Both the position numbers and the translations under genes were made by a program. The notes under the pieces were generated by a model. It searched no databases. It worked only from the letters and a program-made list of their open reading frames with translations, and was not told the origin of the DNA. From the NCBI RefSeq assembly GCF_029223285.1, contig NZ_JARHUJ010000010.1:310001-374000 (forward strand): 64,000 nucleotides of DNA. Reading direction: 5' to 3'. Source of the stretch: Paraflavitalea sp. CAU 1676 (lineage in GTDB: Bacteria; Bacteroidota; Bacteroidia; Chitinophagales; Chitinophagaceae). Positions 25,225 through 34,738 of the stretch are shown one piece after another (the stretch's first letter is position 1; each line of letters opens with the position of its first letter).

Positions 25225-26214
25225 TCAGGGTTTCTGCGTAGAAGTGGAATCATAAATCGGTGTCATCAGCGGACCTTTCTTATCCTTCTTTCCAAAAACT
25301 GATATGTTGACGTAACGTTTTGGATGCATCCGCAGATCGTCGAGCAAGGTAGTCAAACTGCGATTGGTTTGTAATAACTGGTCGTACAATTTGCGATCAT
25401 TTAACAGCGCTCCGAGTGAGCTTTGGTTGCCATTGATCTTATCAACCGTGGCTTCCAGTTTCTTCATGGTGCTTTGCAATGAATTGACTGCCTGATCGAA
25501 ATTGGCATTGGCGAGTTTGCCGGTTGCTTTTTCGAGATTGGAGACTGTAGCGTTGATCTTATCATTGTTCTCCGCCAGGTTGCCGGTTATCTTCTCCGTA
25601 TTGCTAAGCGTTTTGGCCAGCATCCCTGTTTGGGCATCCAGCAACCTTTCCAGCGATTTGGAAGAAGTGGTGAGGTTGGCTACAATGCTTTGCAGGTTGT
25701 TCTTGGTGCGTGGATCGAGTACGCTGTTGAGGTTCAGCAGTACGGTATCGAGCGAGCTCAATGTTTTATTGACGCTGGCGAGGGTGGGGTCGAGGCTGCT
25801 TTGCAGTTTGTCGGCCAGTCCCAGTGTTTTTGCCGTCAACAGGGTGTCACCATCCTGCACAAACTCGGCGCTATTGCCCAGGGCAATCTTTACCGATGTT
25901 GTGCCCAGCAACTCGCTGCTGATGGTGGCCACTGAATTTTTAGCGATGTTAACGTCTTTATTGAGGCTGATGGTGACGATGACGCCACTGAGGTTCTTAT
26001 CCTTTTCCTTCATGGCGTAGATCTTGCCCACCTGCAATCCTTTGATAAAAACCGGATTGGAAACCTGCAATCCTTCCACACTGGGAAATTCAGCATAGAT
26101 CTTGTCGCTCCGGTCGCTGAGGTTCCTTCCTTTCAGAAAATTAAAGCCCAAAATCAATATTACGATAGCTATAGCAGTGAGAGATCCAACCTTGGTTTCG
26201 TTCGAAATTTTCAT
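25225..26214 (-). CDS. MCE/MlaD-family phospholipid transport protein
   Basis: A 329-residue protein with one N-terminal membrane anchor (VGSLTAIAIVILILGFNFLKG) and an MCE domain at about 37-115 (YAEFPSVEGLQVSNPVFIKGLQVGKIYAM, SLNKDVNIAKNSVATISSELLGTTSVKIALG). A long helical, coiled-coil-prone C-terminus follows (SLDTVLLNLN, NLTTSSKSLERLLDAQ, LEKATGKLANANFDQAVNSL). MCE proteins form rings that move phospholipids between inner and outer membrane with an MlaEF-type ABC permease; none is in this window. The gene is minus strand, 10 bases before the OstA-like gene, which suggests joint expression. Confidence 0.93.
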   Translation of the reverse strand: MKISNETKVGSLTAIAIVILILGFNFLKGRNLSDRSDKIYAEFPSVEGLQVSNPVFIKGLQVGKIYAMKEKDKNLSGVIVTISLNKDVNIAKNSVATISSELLGTTSVKIALGNSAEFVQDGDTLLTAKTLGLADKLQSSLDPTLASVNKTLSSLDTVLLNLNSVLDPRTKNNLQSIVANLTTSSKSLERLLDAQTGMLAKTLSNTEKITGNLAENNDKINATVSNLEKATGKLANANFDQAVNSLQSTMKKLEATVDKINGNQSSLGALLNDRKLYDQLLQTNRSLTTLLDDLRMHPKRYVNISVFGKKDKKGPLMTPIYDSTSTQKP

Positions 26215-26333
26215 TTACCGGCTATTTTGTGTACAATAGTACTTAGTCAGCAGGCAAATTACGGGCCCGCTAAAAAAAGCATATTATCAACAAAAATAGG
26301 GAATTACAGCTTCGGGATTCCAGTTTTCAGCAT

Positions 26334-27257
26334 TTAAAAGCCCTGCTTCGGCTCAGGATTGCCTTCAGTGGCGCTTTTATAGCGCTTAATCGCTGCCAGT
26401 ACATTATTGGCCACTTCTTCCTGGCCTTTGCTGCTGTTGAGGTAATCTTCCTCGGGGCGGTGAGAGATAAAGCCTGTTTCTACCAATATGCTGGGCATGG
26501 CCGTTGCCTGCAGCACCCAGATACCTTTTTCATTACGTTGTTTTACACCCCGGCTGGCCCTGCCGCCGTTGATAAACTCTTCTTCGACCATCGTGGCCAG
26601 CATGAGGCTGCGATCGAAATAACGTTTGGTCCACAACAGTGATTTGGCCTTGAACTCCGGGTCATTGATATCGGGAGCATATTCCGTAGAGTCGTTCACC
26701 TCTTCCGTCATGCGCTCGGAAACAAACTCTCCTTTGGCATCGGCGCGGTCGGCTGCCCAGATATAGGTTTCTGTGCCATTGGAGGGATTGTCGGTAAAAT
26801 AATAGGTGTATTTGGGTACTTTCCGGGTGTGTTTCTTCCGCTTTTTTCCTTTGCCGGTATAATAGACCTCGGTTTTGTAGCCGGAAAATTTGGAGTGCCT
26901 GATCTTAGCACCGGCATTCACGTGGATGGACACGAAGAGATCACCCTTATTGGCATTGGCGAAATCGGCCCTCGCCTTGATAGACGGGTACTCGTCGCGT
27001 GTGCGGGTATATAAGATCTTTACGTCGGGAAATTCCTGTTCCAGTTTCTTGCCCAGTTTGAGGGCTACGCCGAGGCAGATGTCTTTTTCGAAAGAGTAAT
27101 CGCCACGGGCGCCATTATCAGATCCGCCATGGCCTGCATCGACAATGATTGTCCTGATCACCGGTTTCTGCTTTTCTGCACCAGGGTTGGTATAGAAGGA
27201 TGTCAGTAGCGCGAAGGCTGTGGCAATCAGCAGGAAATAAGTGGTCTTTTTAATCAT
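26334..27257 (-). CDS. N-acetylmuramoyl-L-alanine amidase (Amidase_3), copy 2
   Basis: A 307-residue exported zinc amidase that cuts the bond between N-acetylmuramic acid and the L-alanine of the stem peptide. The N-terminus has a hydrophobic signal or anchor (YFLLIATAFALLTSF). Amidase_3 motifs: IIVDAGHGGSDNGARG (first zinc His), KDICLGVALKLGKKLEQEF, LFVSIHVNAG (second zinc His) and MPSILVETGFISH (catalytic Glu). It has a long family insert rich in Lys (YTGKGKKRKKHTRKVP). It lies 124 bases after its paralogue on the same strand and 119 bases before the MCE gene. Cell separation or wall remodelling is the expected role. Confidence 0.93.
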   Translation of the reverse strand: MIKKTTYFLLIATAFALLTSFYTNPGAEKQKPVIRTIIVDAGHGGSDNGARGDYSFEKDICLGVALKLGKKLEQEFPDVKILYTRTRDEYPSIKARADFANANKGDLFVSIHVNAGAKIRHSKFSGYKTEVYYTGKGKKRKKHTRKVPKYTYYFTDNPSNGTETYIWAADRADAKGEFVSERMTEEVNDSTEYAPDINDPEFKAKSLLWTKRYFDRSLMLATMVEEEFINGGRASRGVKQRNEKGIWVLQATAMPSILVETGFISHRPEEDYLNSSKGQEEVANNVLAAIKRYKSATEGNPEPKQGF

Positions 27258-27381
27258 ATTATTATCCGTATCGATGTTGGCGCAAAGGCCGAATTTAACG
27301 AAAGATGCAAAAATAACGGATGAAGATGCTTATTAATACGTTAATATTCTGCCAAGGGGTTTCCCGGCAGTATTAAGTTTT

Positions 27382-28314
27382 CTATTTGCCGTTCTCGATG
27401 GCCGATTTGTATTTTTTGAGTGCTGAAACGATGGCGCTGACAACGCCCTGTTGCCCTTTTTCACTATTGAGGTATTTTTCCTCTTCCGTATTCGACAGGA
27501 AACCGGTCTCTACAAGTATGCTCGGCATGCCGGTAGCCTGCAGCACCCAGATGCCTTCCTGATTACGTTGTTTTACGCCGAAGCTGTTGCGGCCTCCTTT
27601 TTCGAAAGCCTCCTCTACGAAATTGCCCAGCAACAGGCTTTTGGCGAAATACTTCTTCTCATACAACTGCGCACGGATGCGGGCTTCGGGCGAACTCATG
27701 TCGAACGACAGGGCGCTATCGGCCTTTTCACCGCTTTCTTCCTGCCGTTGGTTGATGGCGTCGCCTTTCAGCTGGCCCCGGTCGGCCGCCCAGATATAGG
27801 TTTCGGTACCTTTATGGGTATTTTTTACGTAATAGGATTTGTAGACGGGTACCTGTTTGGTCTTCTTTTTTTTGCCCTTGCCGGTAGTGACTTTCTTGTA
27901 GGAAACGATCTTTTTCTCGTACCAACCGCCCGGTTTCTTGCCTATCGAGTTGCAATGTATGCTGATGAAGAGGTCGCCGTTGGCGGAGTTGGCAAAATCG
28001 GACCGGTAATAATAAGATTCTTTCAACGTTTTATTGCCCGGCAATATATCGGTAGTGCGGGTATACAACACCTTGGTATCGGGAAACGCGGCTTTGATGG
28101 CTTTGCCGAGCTTGAGTGAGATGGCCAGTGATACGCGCGACTCTCTCGAGATCTGCCCAATGGTACCGGGATCTCTCCCTCCATGGCCGGGATCGATGAT
28201 GATGGTGCCCAGCGGGGATCGCTGCTTAGGTGGTACAGGACTTTTAGCAGTAAAGGCGATCAGCATGAACATTCCGAAAGCAATACCTATAACGCCTGTA
28301 ATCCTTTTCAACAT
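27382..28314 (-). CDS. N-acetylmuramoyl-L-alanine amidase (Amidase_3), copy 1
   Basis: A 310-residue paralogue of the next gene with the same layout: N-terminal hydrophobic segment (GVIGIAFGMFMLIAFTA), IIIDPGHGGRDPGTIG, LAISLKLGKAIKAAF, LFISIHCNSIGKKPGG, the Lys-rich insert VTTGKGKKKKTKQVP and catalytic MPSILVETGFLSN. It also shares NSFGVKQRNQEGIWVLQATGMPS, identical in kind to copy 2. It starts 79 bases from the divergent lptD gene. A tandem pair of such amidases suggests duplication followed by specialisation, for instance septal against peripheral use; that is inference. Confidence 0.93.
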   Translation of the reverse strand: MLKRITGVIGIAFGMFMLIAFTAKSPVPPKQRSPLGTIIIDPGHGGRDPGTIGQISRESRVSLAISLKLGKAIKAAFPDTKVLYTRTTDILPGNKTLKESYYYRSDFANSANGDLFISIHCNSIGKKPGGWYEKKIVSYKKVTTGKGKKKKTKQVPVYKSYYVKNTHKGTETYIWAADRGQLKGDAINQRQEESGEKADSALSFDMSSPEARIRAQLYEKKYFAKSLLLGNFVEEAFEKGGRNSFGVKQRNQEGIWVLQATGMPSILVETGFLSNTEEEKYLNSEKGQQGVVSAIVSALKKYKSAIENGK

Positions 28315-28372
28315 ATTTTGTTATGATTTTTTGGGCCTTCCAATCTTCACATAATCTTAATGCATTAATAAC

Positions 28373-28380
28373 TATTTTTG
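28373..28380 (+). promoter_or_regulatory. Putative -7 element for lptD
   Basis: TATTTTTG matches the Bacteroidetes -7 consensus TAnnTTTG exactly and lies 13 bases before the lptD ATG. No good TTTG -33 element is visible at the usual spacing, so support is partial. Confidence 0.4.
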
Positions 28381-28393
28381 CCCACCACTGCAT

Positions 28394-31087
28394 ATGATTA
28401 ACGGACGCAAAAATAGCCTAAAACAACCAGGGTTGCCTATAATACTCGTCGCATTGTTCTTAGTAACGATGAATGTGCTGGGTAATTATTCGTCCCCTAC
28501 GCGTTTTGACAATACATTAACGCCTTACCTGGACACGATCCCCAAAGTCGATACCATTCCGCGCACCCGTGATTCTGCTACTATAAAAGCAGGTGACTCT
28601 TCCCGTATCAAATCAGATACCTTCAATGTGAAGATGTCGAAAGACTCGATCGATGCCCCGATTCAATATTCCGCTGCCGACTCGATGGTGATGGATGTAC
28701 CCAATAAACGCATCATTCTATATAGTAAGGGCAATGTGAAGTACAAGGATATGGACCTCACGGCCGACAGTATTGAAATGGATCAATCCAAGAATGAGGT
28801 GATCGCTACTTCCCGTAAAGACTCGGCGGGCAACCTCAGAGGCCGCCCCAAAATGGTGCAGGGCGATCAGAAAATGGATGCCGACTACATGCGGTTCAAT
28901 ACGAAGACCCAGAAGGGGCTTACCCAATCGACCATCACCGCACAGGGAGAAATGATCGTGCACGGCGGTACCATTAAGAAGATTTCACCGACAGAATATT
29001 TCGCTTCCCGGGGTATCATCACCACCTGTAATCTCGATACACCGCACTTTAATTTCCGTACGCCGCGGATGAAGATGGTGAGCCAGAAACTGGCAGTGAC
29101 GGGGCCTATTCACCCGGAATTTGAGGGGGTACCCGTTCCCATTTACCTGCCCTGGGGATATTTCCCCTTGTCGCAGGGCAGGCACTCAGGCTTGCTGCCG
29201 CCGCAGTTCACGGCCAGCGATCAGTTTGGCCTGGGGCTCGAAGGATTGGGCTACTATAAGGTGCTCAATGACTATTTTGATGTAACGCTGCGAACCAATA
29301 TTTACTCCTATGGTGGCTGGGCTGCATTCCTGACGCCTACTTACCGCGTGCGGTACCGCTACAATGGGGGGTTGAACCTGGCTTATCAAAGCACCCGTAT
29401 CCTGAGCGAGGATGCCAAGCAGGAGTTCACCACGGCACAGACGTTCAATATATCCTGGAACCACACCGTGGATAGCCGCGCCCGGCCAGGACAAACCTTT
29501 TCGGCCAACGTGAATGCCGGTTCTTCGAAGTTCAACCAGTACGTGACCAATAACCCCTTGCGGAACTACCAGAACAACCTCAGTTCTTCGATCACCTATT
29601 CAAAGACCTGGGGTAGTATGTTCAACCTTACGGCGAGCGCCAACCACAACCAGAACAATAACGAACCGGCACTCATCAATATGAACCTGCCCAACGTGGC
29701 ATTTACGGTGAACACCTTTTATCCGTTTGCCAAAAAGGAAATGGTGGGTGAGTCGAAATGGTACGAGAAACTGGGTCTTGGTTTGAACACCAACGTGGCC
29801 AACCAGATCAGTATTTACGAGAAGGATTTCAGCCTTACCAATATCCTCGATACCATGCAATGGGGCGCGCAGCACAATATTCCCATACAGCTTTCGCTGC
29901 CATCATTGGGGCCGCTGCAGATCTCGCCTGGTGTAAGTTATTCCGAGAAATGGTATTCCCGGAAATTCAAACGTACCTGGAATCCGACGACCAAACTGAT
30001 GGATACATCCATCAACAAAGGATTCTACACTGCGCGCGATATCTCCTTCAGTTTGGGTATGAGTACCGCACTCTTTGGAAAGTATGAAAAGTTTGGGCCG
30101 AATAGCCCGATCACGGCGATCCGCCACGTGATCCGCCCAACGTTCTCGATCAGCTATAAGCCCGATATGTCGAAGGGGTCTTATTATACCGAGCAGGTAG
30201 ATACCGCGGGAAACAAGTACCGCTTTTCTTATTATGACGGAACCATCTTTGGCCCCTATGGCGAAGGACAGTTTGGCGGTATCAGCTTTGGAATTGATAA
30301 TAACCTGGAAGCGAAAGTGCGTTCCAAGAAAGATACCAGCGAAGGCGGCATCAAGAAAGTACGCCTCATCGATGGTTTTGGTTTCAACGGTGGATATAAC
30401 TTCCTGGCCGATTCATTCAAGTTATCGAATATCAGCCTGTACCTGAGGAGTACGCTGTTTGAGAAGATCAATATCACAGCGGGCGCCAACCTGGATCCTT
30501 ATAAGGTAAATGCGGCGGGATATCGTATCGATGAATATGCCTGGAAGGGCGGCAGTTTTTCACCGGGCCGCATCACGAGTGGTAATATAGCTGTTTCTAC
30601 CTCCTTCCAAAGTAAACCGAAGGACGAAAAAAAGGCGAAAGAAAATGAGGATCAGTTCAAGAACCCTAATCTGCCACCCATGACACCCGAAGAGATGCAG
30701 GAGCAACTGCAGTTTGCACGCCAGAACCCCGCAGAGTTTGCCGACTTCAATATTCCCTGGTCTTTGAATATTTCTTATTCATTTAGTTTTACCCGCAACT
30801 TCAAATCCAACTATTCGGGTTGGGAAACGCAAACGAATTCGAACATCAGCCTGAACGGCGACTTCAACCTTACCCCCAAGTGGAAGATGGGCGCCAATAC
30901 GTATTATGATTTCCGTACCTCATCGATCCAGATGCTGACCATGTTCATTTCGCGCGAAATGCACTGCTGGCAGTTGTCGATCAACGTAACGCCGGTGGGT
31001 ACGTACCGCACTTTCAACATTACCATCAATCCGAAATCGGGCATCCTGCGCGATCTGAAGATCAATAGAACGAGATACTTCTATTAA
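28394..31087 (+). CDS. lptD: LPS-assembly outer membrane protein LptD (Bacteroidota type)
   Basis: An 897-residue outer-membrane protein of the type annotated as putative LPS assembly protein LptD; it places lipopolysaccharide in the outer leaflet. Signal peptide at the N-terminus (VALFLVTMNVLG). An OstA/LptA-like jellyroll covers about 95-230 (MVMDVPNKRIILYSKGNVKY, LTADSIEMDQSKNEVIATS, MDADYMRFNTKTQKGLTQS). The LptD barrel follows, with PHFNFRTPRMKMVS, VPVPIYLPWGYFPLSQGRHSG (a conserved family hallmark) and many alternating strands, ending GILRDLKINRTRYFY. A charged linker (KPKDEKKAKENEDQFKN...) interrupts the barrel near residue 740. Divergent from the amidase pair; converges with plsC. Confidence 0.9.
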   Translation: MINGRKNSLKQPGLPIILVALFLVTMNVLGNYSSPTRFDNTLTPYLDTIPKVDTIPRTRDSATIKAGDSSRIKSDTFNVKMSKDSIDAPIQYSAADSMVMDVPNKRIILYSKGNVKYKDMDLTADSIEMDQSKNEVIATSRKDSAGNLRGRPKMVQGDQKMDADYMRFNTKTQKGLTQSTITAQGEMIVHGGTIKKISPTEYFASRGIITTCNLDTPHFNFRTPRMKMVSQKLAVTGPIHPEFEGVPVPIYLPWGYFPLSQGRHSGLLPPQFTASDQFGLGLEGLGYYKVLNDYFDVTLRTNIYSYGGWAAFLTPTYRVRYRYNGGLNLAYQSTRILSEDAKQEFTTAQTFNISWNHTVDSRARPGQTFSANVNAGSSKFNQYVTNNPLRNYQNNLSSSITYSKTWGSMFNLTASANHNQNNNEPALINMNLPNVAFTVNTFYPFAKKEMVGESKWYEKLGLGLNTNVANQISIYEKDFSLTNILDTMQWGAQHNIPIQLSLPSLGPLQISPGVSYSEKWYSRKFKRTWNPTTKLMDTSINKGFYTARDISFSLGMSTALFGKYEKFGPNSPITAIRHVIRPTFSISYKPDMSKGSYYTEQVDTAGNKYRFSYYDGTIFGPYGEGQFGGISFGIDNNLEAKVRSKKDTSEGGIKKVRLIDGFGFNGGYNFLADSFKLSNISLYLRSTLFEKINITAGANLDPYKVNAAGYRIDEYAWKGGSFSPGRITSGNIAVSTSFQSKPKDEKKAKENEDQFKNPNLPPMTPEEMQEQLQFARQNPAEFADFNIPWSLNISYSFSFTRNFKSNYSGWETQTNSNISLNGDFNLTPKWKMGANTYYDFRTSSIQMLTMFISREMHCWQLSINVTPVGTYRTFNITINPKSGILRDLKINRTRYFY

Positions 31088-31115
31088 TGAAATAAGGAGT
31101 TTGAAAAACTTACCC

Positions 31116-31153
31116 AAAGCCCCGGCGCAGGTTACTGTTGCCGGGCTTTTTAT
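31116..31153. terminator. Terminator between lptD and plsC
   Basis: Arms AAAGCCCCGGC and GCCGGGCTTTT with one bulged C, loop of about 13 bases. On the plus strand it is followed by TTTTTATT and on the minus strand by a weaker U-run, so it can serve both convergent genes. Confidence 0.75.
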
Positions 31154-31893
31154 TTTTTATTGGCTAAATAATAGGCTGCCATCACTTCGTGCACCCTGTT
31201 CTTCAGGGTATCCACCGTATCGTTCCACTCCACCGGAATGGGTTTCAGAAAATGGATCTGCAGCGGATGCGGCATCAGGAAGAAAGGTTTGCTGGCGGGC
31301 AATACGCCGCGGGTATTGAAAATAATGCCGGGGATCACGGCTTTGCCGGTATCGATGGCCAGTCGGAAGGCGCCATCGTGAAAAGTCTTGAGGGGTTGAT
31401 CGGTTTTGTTGCGGGTGCCTTCGGGGTAGATGCACATGTGCAGGCCCATGCCCAGTACCTTTTTCATGTGCTGAAAACTATCCTTACGGCTCTTGTCGCT
31501 CTTTCGGTCTACCAGCACACTACCGGTTCTATAGATCAAACCAAACAACGGTATTTTGGCCATTTCGATCTTGGCAATGGTTTTATTGCCACCGGGGATG
31601 GAGGGCGAAGAGATAGGCACATCCATAAACGAGTTGTGATTGCAGACCACCACATAGTTTTCGCCGGGGGCAAAGTTTTCGCGGCCCCTTACCCGTAGCG
31701 GGCAACCGATGAGGGGCAAAAAGACGCCCATCCATATCCGGGCCTGCGCTACAAAACGGAAGCTTTTCTTAGGATCGGGCAAATGCCAGGTGAAAAGTAA
31801 AAAGGGAATCAGGAAGATGATGAGGGTAACCGTAAATACGATGATGGCCCAAAGGGCAAAGAGGCGTCCCAATATCTCTTTGATGAATTTCAT
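31150..31893 (-). CDS. plsC: 1-acyl-sn-glycerol-3-phosphate acyltransferase (PlsC family)
   Basis: A 247-residue inner-membrane acyltransferase that adds the second fatty acid to lysophosphatidate in phospholipid synthesis. N-terminal membrane segment (IIVFTVTLIIFLIPFLLF). Catalytic HX4D motif H86-NSFM-D91 in VVCNHNSFMDV, RTGSVLVDRKSDKSR as block 2 and the substrate site YPEGTRN (P157-E158-G159-T160-R161). A short C-terminal extension ends AAYYLANKK. It converges with lptD, in line with an envelope theme in this region, and is followed by ung on the same strand with 17 bases between. Confidence 0.92.
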   Translation of the reverse strand: MKFIKEILGRLFALWAIIVFTVTLIIFLIPFLLFTWHLPDPKKSFRFVAQARIWMGVFLPLIGCPLRVRGRENFAPGENYVVVCNHNSFMDVPISSPSIPGGNKTIAKIEMAKIPLFGLIYRTGSVLVDRKSDKSRKDSFQHMKKVLGMGLHMCIYPEGTRNKTDQPLKTFHDGAFRLAIDTGKAVIPGIIFNTRGVLPASKPFFLMPHPLQIHFLKPIPVEWNDTVDTLKNRVHEVMAAYYLANKK

Positions 31894-31910
31894 GCGCGCA
31901 AGTTAAATCA

Positions 31911-32582
31911 TTACAGTGACCAGTCTATGGGGTCGAGCCCTTCCTTCGTCAGGTATTCATTGGTTTTGGAGAAATGGCGGCAGCCAAAGAAGCCGCTGTC
32001 GGCCGAGTAGGGGGAGGGGTGAGCTGCCTTCAGCACCTGGTGTTTGGTTTCGTCGATCAGCTCCTGTTTGGCCTGTGCAAATTTACCCCAGAGCAAAAAA
32101 ACGACGCCCTTTTTTTGTTCGGATACCTTGCGGATCACAGAATCGGTAAAGTCGGCCCAGCCTATGCGGGAATGGCTCATGGGTTCGCCGGCCCTTACGG
32201 TGAGGGAGGCATTGAGCATGAGCACACCCTGCTGCGCCCAGCGGGTAAGGTTACCATGTTTAGGAATGGGTAGCCCTATATCGTTGTTGATCTCTTTATA
32301 GATATTGACAAGAGAGGGTGGGGGTTTGATGCCGTCTTGTACGGAAAAGCAAAGACCGTGCGCCTGTCCGGCCCCGTGGTAAGGATCCTGGCCGATCAGT
32401 ACCACTTTAACCTGGTCGAAAGGGGTTAGATTGAAGGCGTTAAAGATCAGGCTGCCGGGAGGGTAGATCGTTTTGCCGCTGCCTTTTTCGATGCGCAGGT
32501 AGCCAACAATCTCCGTAAAGTATTCTTTTTTGAATTCATCCCTGAGTATTTGCTTCCAGCTATCACCTATTTTAACTTCCAT
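31911..32582 (-). CDS. ung: Uracil-DNA glycosylase (family 1)
   Basis: I take the ATG at 32582 ([17 protein letters not shown]), giving 223 residues, the usual size; a start at 32690 would add 36 residues that do not match the family. It removes uracil from DNA as the first step of base-excision repair. Motif [21 protein letters not shown] holds the catalytic Asp (residue 66), [11 protein letters not shown] the next conserved block, and motif [19 protein letters not shown] holds the catalytic His (residue 188). Minus strand, just upstream of plsC. Confidence 0.96.
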   Translation of the reverse strand: MEVKIGDSWKQILRDEFKKEYFTEIVGYLRIEKGSGKTIYPPGSLIFNAFNLTPFDQVKVVLIGQDPYHGAGQAHGLCFSVQDGIKPPPSLVNIYKEINNDIGLPIPKHGNLTRWAQQGVLMLNASLTVRAGEPMSHSRIGWADFTDSVIRKVSEQKKGVVFLLWGKFAQAKQELIDETKHQVLKAAHPSPYSADSGFFGCRHFSKTNEYLTKEGLDPIDWSL

Positions 32583-32764
32583 TCCTTGATTTTGCGTAAA
32601 AGTATAAAAAATGAAGGCAAAAACTACCGTATGTAAGTTTAGCCCGGCGCCCTTGGATGCGAAATTTTTAAAATAAAATAGATCATGCAATCGTTTGTTT
32701 ACCGGTGGCGGGGTGGCCGCTGTCTTTTACAGTTTCGATTTTTAATTAATTTTAGCGCCACGGT

Positions 32765-33382
32765 ATGGACGAGGCTACAGTCACTTCAACGAGGAAAAGC
32801 GAATTTCCCGCAGACCCCTCCTTGTTTTCCCGCATAGCTGCGGGCGATGAGGATGCCTTTGCCACTTTCTACCGCCACCTGGTGCCACAGCTACGGCCCT
32901 TTATTTTTAGCATTACCCATTCCGACCAGCTCGTGGACGAAGTGATCCAGGAGAGCTTCCTACGATTCTGGCTCAACCGCGACAAACTACCCGGCCTCAA
33001 CGATCCCAAAGCCTGGTTATTCCGCATTACCGGCAATGTTTGTTATTCATTGTTCCAGCGATCCCTGACCGAAAAGAAGATGCTGGACAGGGTAGAGCTG
33101 CAAAGCACCCATGCCCATTCGGATACTTTTGATCTCATTCAGCTTAATTTCCTCAAAACAGCCTTGCAGCAAGGCGTACAACAGCTATCACCCCAGCGCA
33201 GAAAGATCTACTGCCTCAACCGGGAGCAGGGACTTAGTCCGGATGAAATTGCCGGCCAGCTCAATCTATCGGTGCAAACTGTTCGCAATACCCTCTCTGC
33301 TTCCCTCGAATTTCTCCGCGATCATTTATCCCGTCAGGGCTACACCATTTCGGTGCTGGCCGTCCTTTTTTTCAAGGTCTGA
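32765..33382 (+). CDS. ECF-type RNA polymerase sigma factor of a FecR/SusC signalling locus
   Basis: A 205-residue sigma-70 family protein of the extracytoplasmic-function class. Region 2 covers about residues 30-95 (FATFYRHLVPQLRPFIFSIT...VDEVIQESFLRFWLNRDKL...PKAWLFRITGNVCY) and region 4 about 135-190 (LQQGVQQLSPQRRKIYCLNREQGLSPDEIAGQLNLSVQTVRNTL). The C-terminal tail is hydrophobic (ISVLAVLFFKV), a feature often seen in Bacteroidota FecI-like factors. Followed 67 bases on by fecR-type anti-sigma and then an STN-domain SusC, so it is expected to be released when SusC binds ligand and to drive the downstream uptake genes. Confidence 0.93.
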   Translation: MDEATVTSTRKSEFPADPSLFSRIAAGDEDAFATFYRHLVPQLRPFIFSITHSDQLVDEVIQESFLRFWLNRDKLPGLNDPKAWLFRITGNVCYSLFQRSLTEKKMLDRVELQSTHAHSDTFDLIQLNFLKTALQQGVQQLSPQRRKIYCLNREQGLSPDEIAGQLNLSVQTVRNTLSASLEFLRDHLSRQGYTISVLAVLFFKV

Positions 33383-33449
33383 AAAATATTTTTAGGTGAA
33401 TTGGTATAAACGGTCGGTGTACCGGTCTTATTGGTATTAAACCTGATCG

Positions 33450-34622
33450 ATGCAACGGGAATTATTACAATCATTAATGCGCAAGCAACTGCTGGGGAGC
33501 ATAGGAGAAGCGGAACGGGAGCAGTTGCAGCAATATGTTCAGGACGAAAGTAATCGGGAAACTGTTTCCGAAACGCTGGCTTTACTGCTGGCGCAGCAAC
33601 AGGCCGACCCGTCCTATGACCAGGAGCGGTACGATCCGCTGCTGAATGCCATACTCACGGCCGATAAACCAGCGGCGCCTGTTGTACTGCTGCGAAGACG
33701 TGCAGTTTGGTGGTGGGCCGCCGCAGCCATCGTGCTTGCCATAGCAGGCGCGGCTGTTTATTATGGGTTGCCACGAAAAAGTTCACCTGCCGAAGTGGTG
33801 ACGCAGCAAATTCCCATCAACGATGCTTTGCCCGGACAGGATGGCGCGGTGCTGATCCTCGCCAATGATCAACGAATTGTGCTCGACAGTGCGCATACCG
33901 GCGCGTTGAAAGCACAGGGTATCAAAGCCAGCCTCGAAAACGGCATGCTGGTGTATGAATCCGTGTCCAACGCGGCTGATCCGGTGACCTTTAATACGAT
34001 GCATACGCCCCGCGGGCGCCAGTTCAGGGTGATATTGCCCGATGGTACGCGTGTTTGGCTTAATGCGGCCTCATCCATTACTTACCCAACCCGGTTTGAG
34101 AATAGTGTAAGGCTGGTAAGTGTAACAGGAGAGGCGTATTTCGAAGTGGCGAAGAACCCGGCAAAACCATTCCACGTCAACATCCACGATGAGGCGAAGA
34201 TAGAAGTACTGGGCACGCATTTCAATGTAAACAGCTACAGCAAAAATGGCATTGCGGCTACGCTGCTGGAAGGGTCAGTGAAAATGAGCAGCAGCAGTGC
34301 GCAGGAAGTGTTGAAGCCGGGTGAACAGGCGGTAGCGCAGGCGGGTAAGCTGAAGCGATACCAGCATGTTGATGTAGCGGCGGTTGTTGCCTGGAAAGAA
34401 GGGTTGTTCCATTTCAACAATACCAGCTTTCCGGTGGTGATGGCAGAGTTGGAGCGTTGGTATGATGTAGAAGTGGTGTATGAAGATGGCGTGCCGCCGG
34501 GCGCGATGAGCGGCGAATTCCCCCGTACGTTGTTGTTGTCGGAAGTATTGCGCATTTTGGAATTAAGTGGTATTCACTATAAAATAGAGAACAAGAAGCT
34601 GATCGTATCGGCAAAAGGATAA
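33450..34622 (+). CDS. FecR-family anti-sigma factor
   Basis: A 390-residue single-pass inner-membrane regulator. Cytoplasmic N-terminus (about 1-80) for sigma binding, a membrane segment at about 86-106 (VWWWAAAAIVLAIAGAAVYYG), then the periplasmic FecR domain (NTMHTPRGRQFRVILPDGTRVWLNAASSITYPTRF, VSVTGEAYFEVAKNPAKPFHV, VLGTHFNVNSYSKNG, LLEGSVKM) and a C-terminal DUF4974-like part (FNNTSFPVVMAELERWYDVEV). It lies between the ECF sigma gene and susC. In this family the STN domain of the receptor contacts the FecR periplasmic part and triggers release of the sigma factor. Confidence 0.94.
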   Translation: MQRELLQSLMRKQLLGSIGEAEREQLQQYVQDESNRETVSETLALLLAQQQADPSYDQERYDPLLNAILTADKPAAPVVLLRRRAVWWWAAAAIVLAIAGAAVYYGLPRKSSPAEVVTQQIPINDALPGQDGAVLILANDQRIVLDSAHTGALKAQGIKASLENGMLVYESVSNAADPVTFNTMHTPRGRQFRVILPDGTRVWLNAASSITYPTRFENSVRLVSVTGEAYFEVAKNPAKPFHVNIHDEAKIEVLGTHFNVNSYSKNGIAATLLEGSVKMSSSSAQEVLKPGEQAVAQAGKLKRYQHVDVAAVVAWKEGLFHFNNTSFPVVMAELERWYDVEVVYEDGVPPGAMSGEFPRTLLLSEVLRILELSGIHYKIENKKLIVSAKG

Positions 34623-34738
34623 CCGTTTTAAGGTGATCGCATAAAAAAGCCGGGCATGCGGCAACATGACCGGCTGGATGGCGATTTCCAACAATTTTTT
34701 GAGACACTGTTATTGATCACCAAAACCTAACCAAAACT

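Noticed and set aside
34648-34675. Terminator between fecR and susC
   Set aside because: Only six base pairs (AGCCGG/CCGGCT) around a long loop and no U-run on the plus strand; the genes are more likely read together or from a separate susC promoter.
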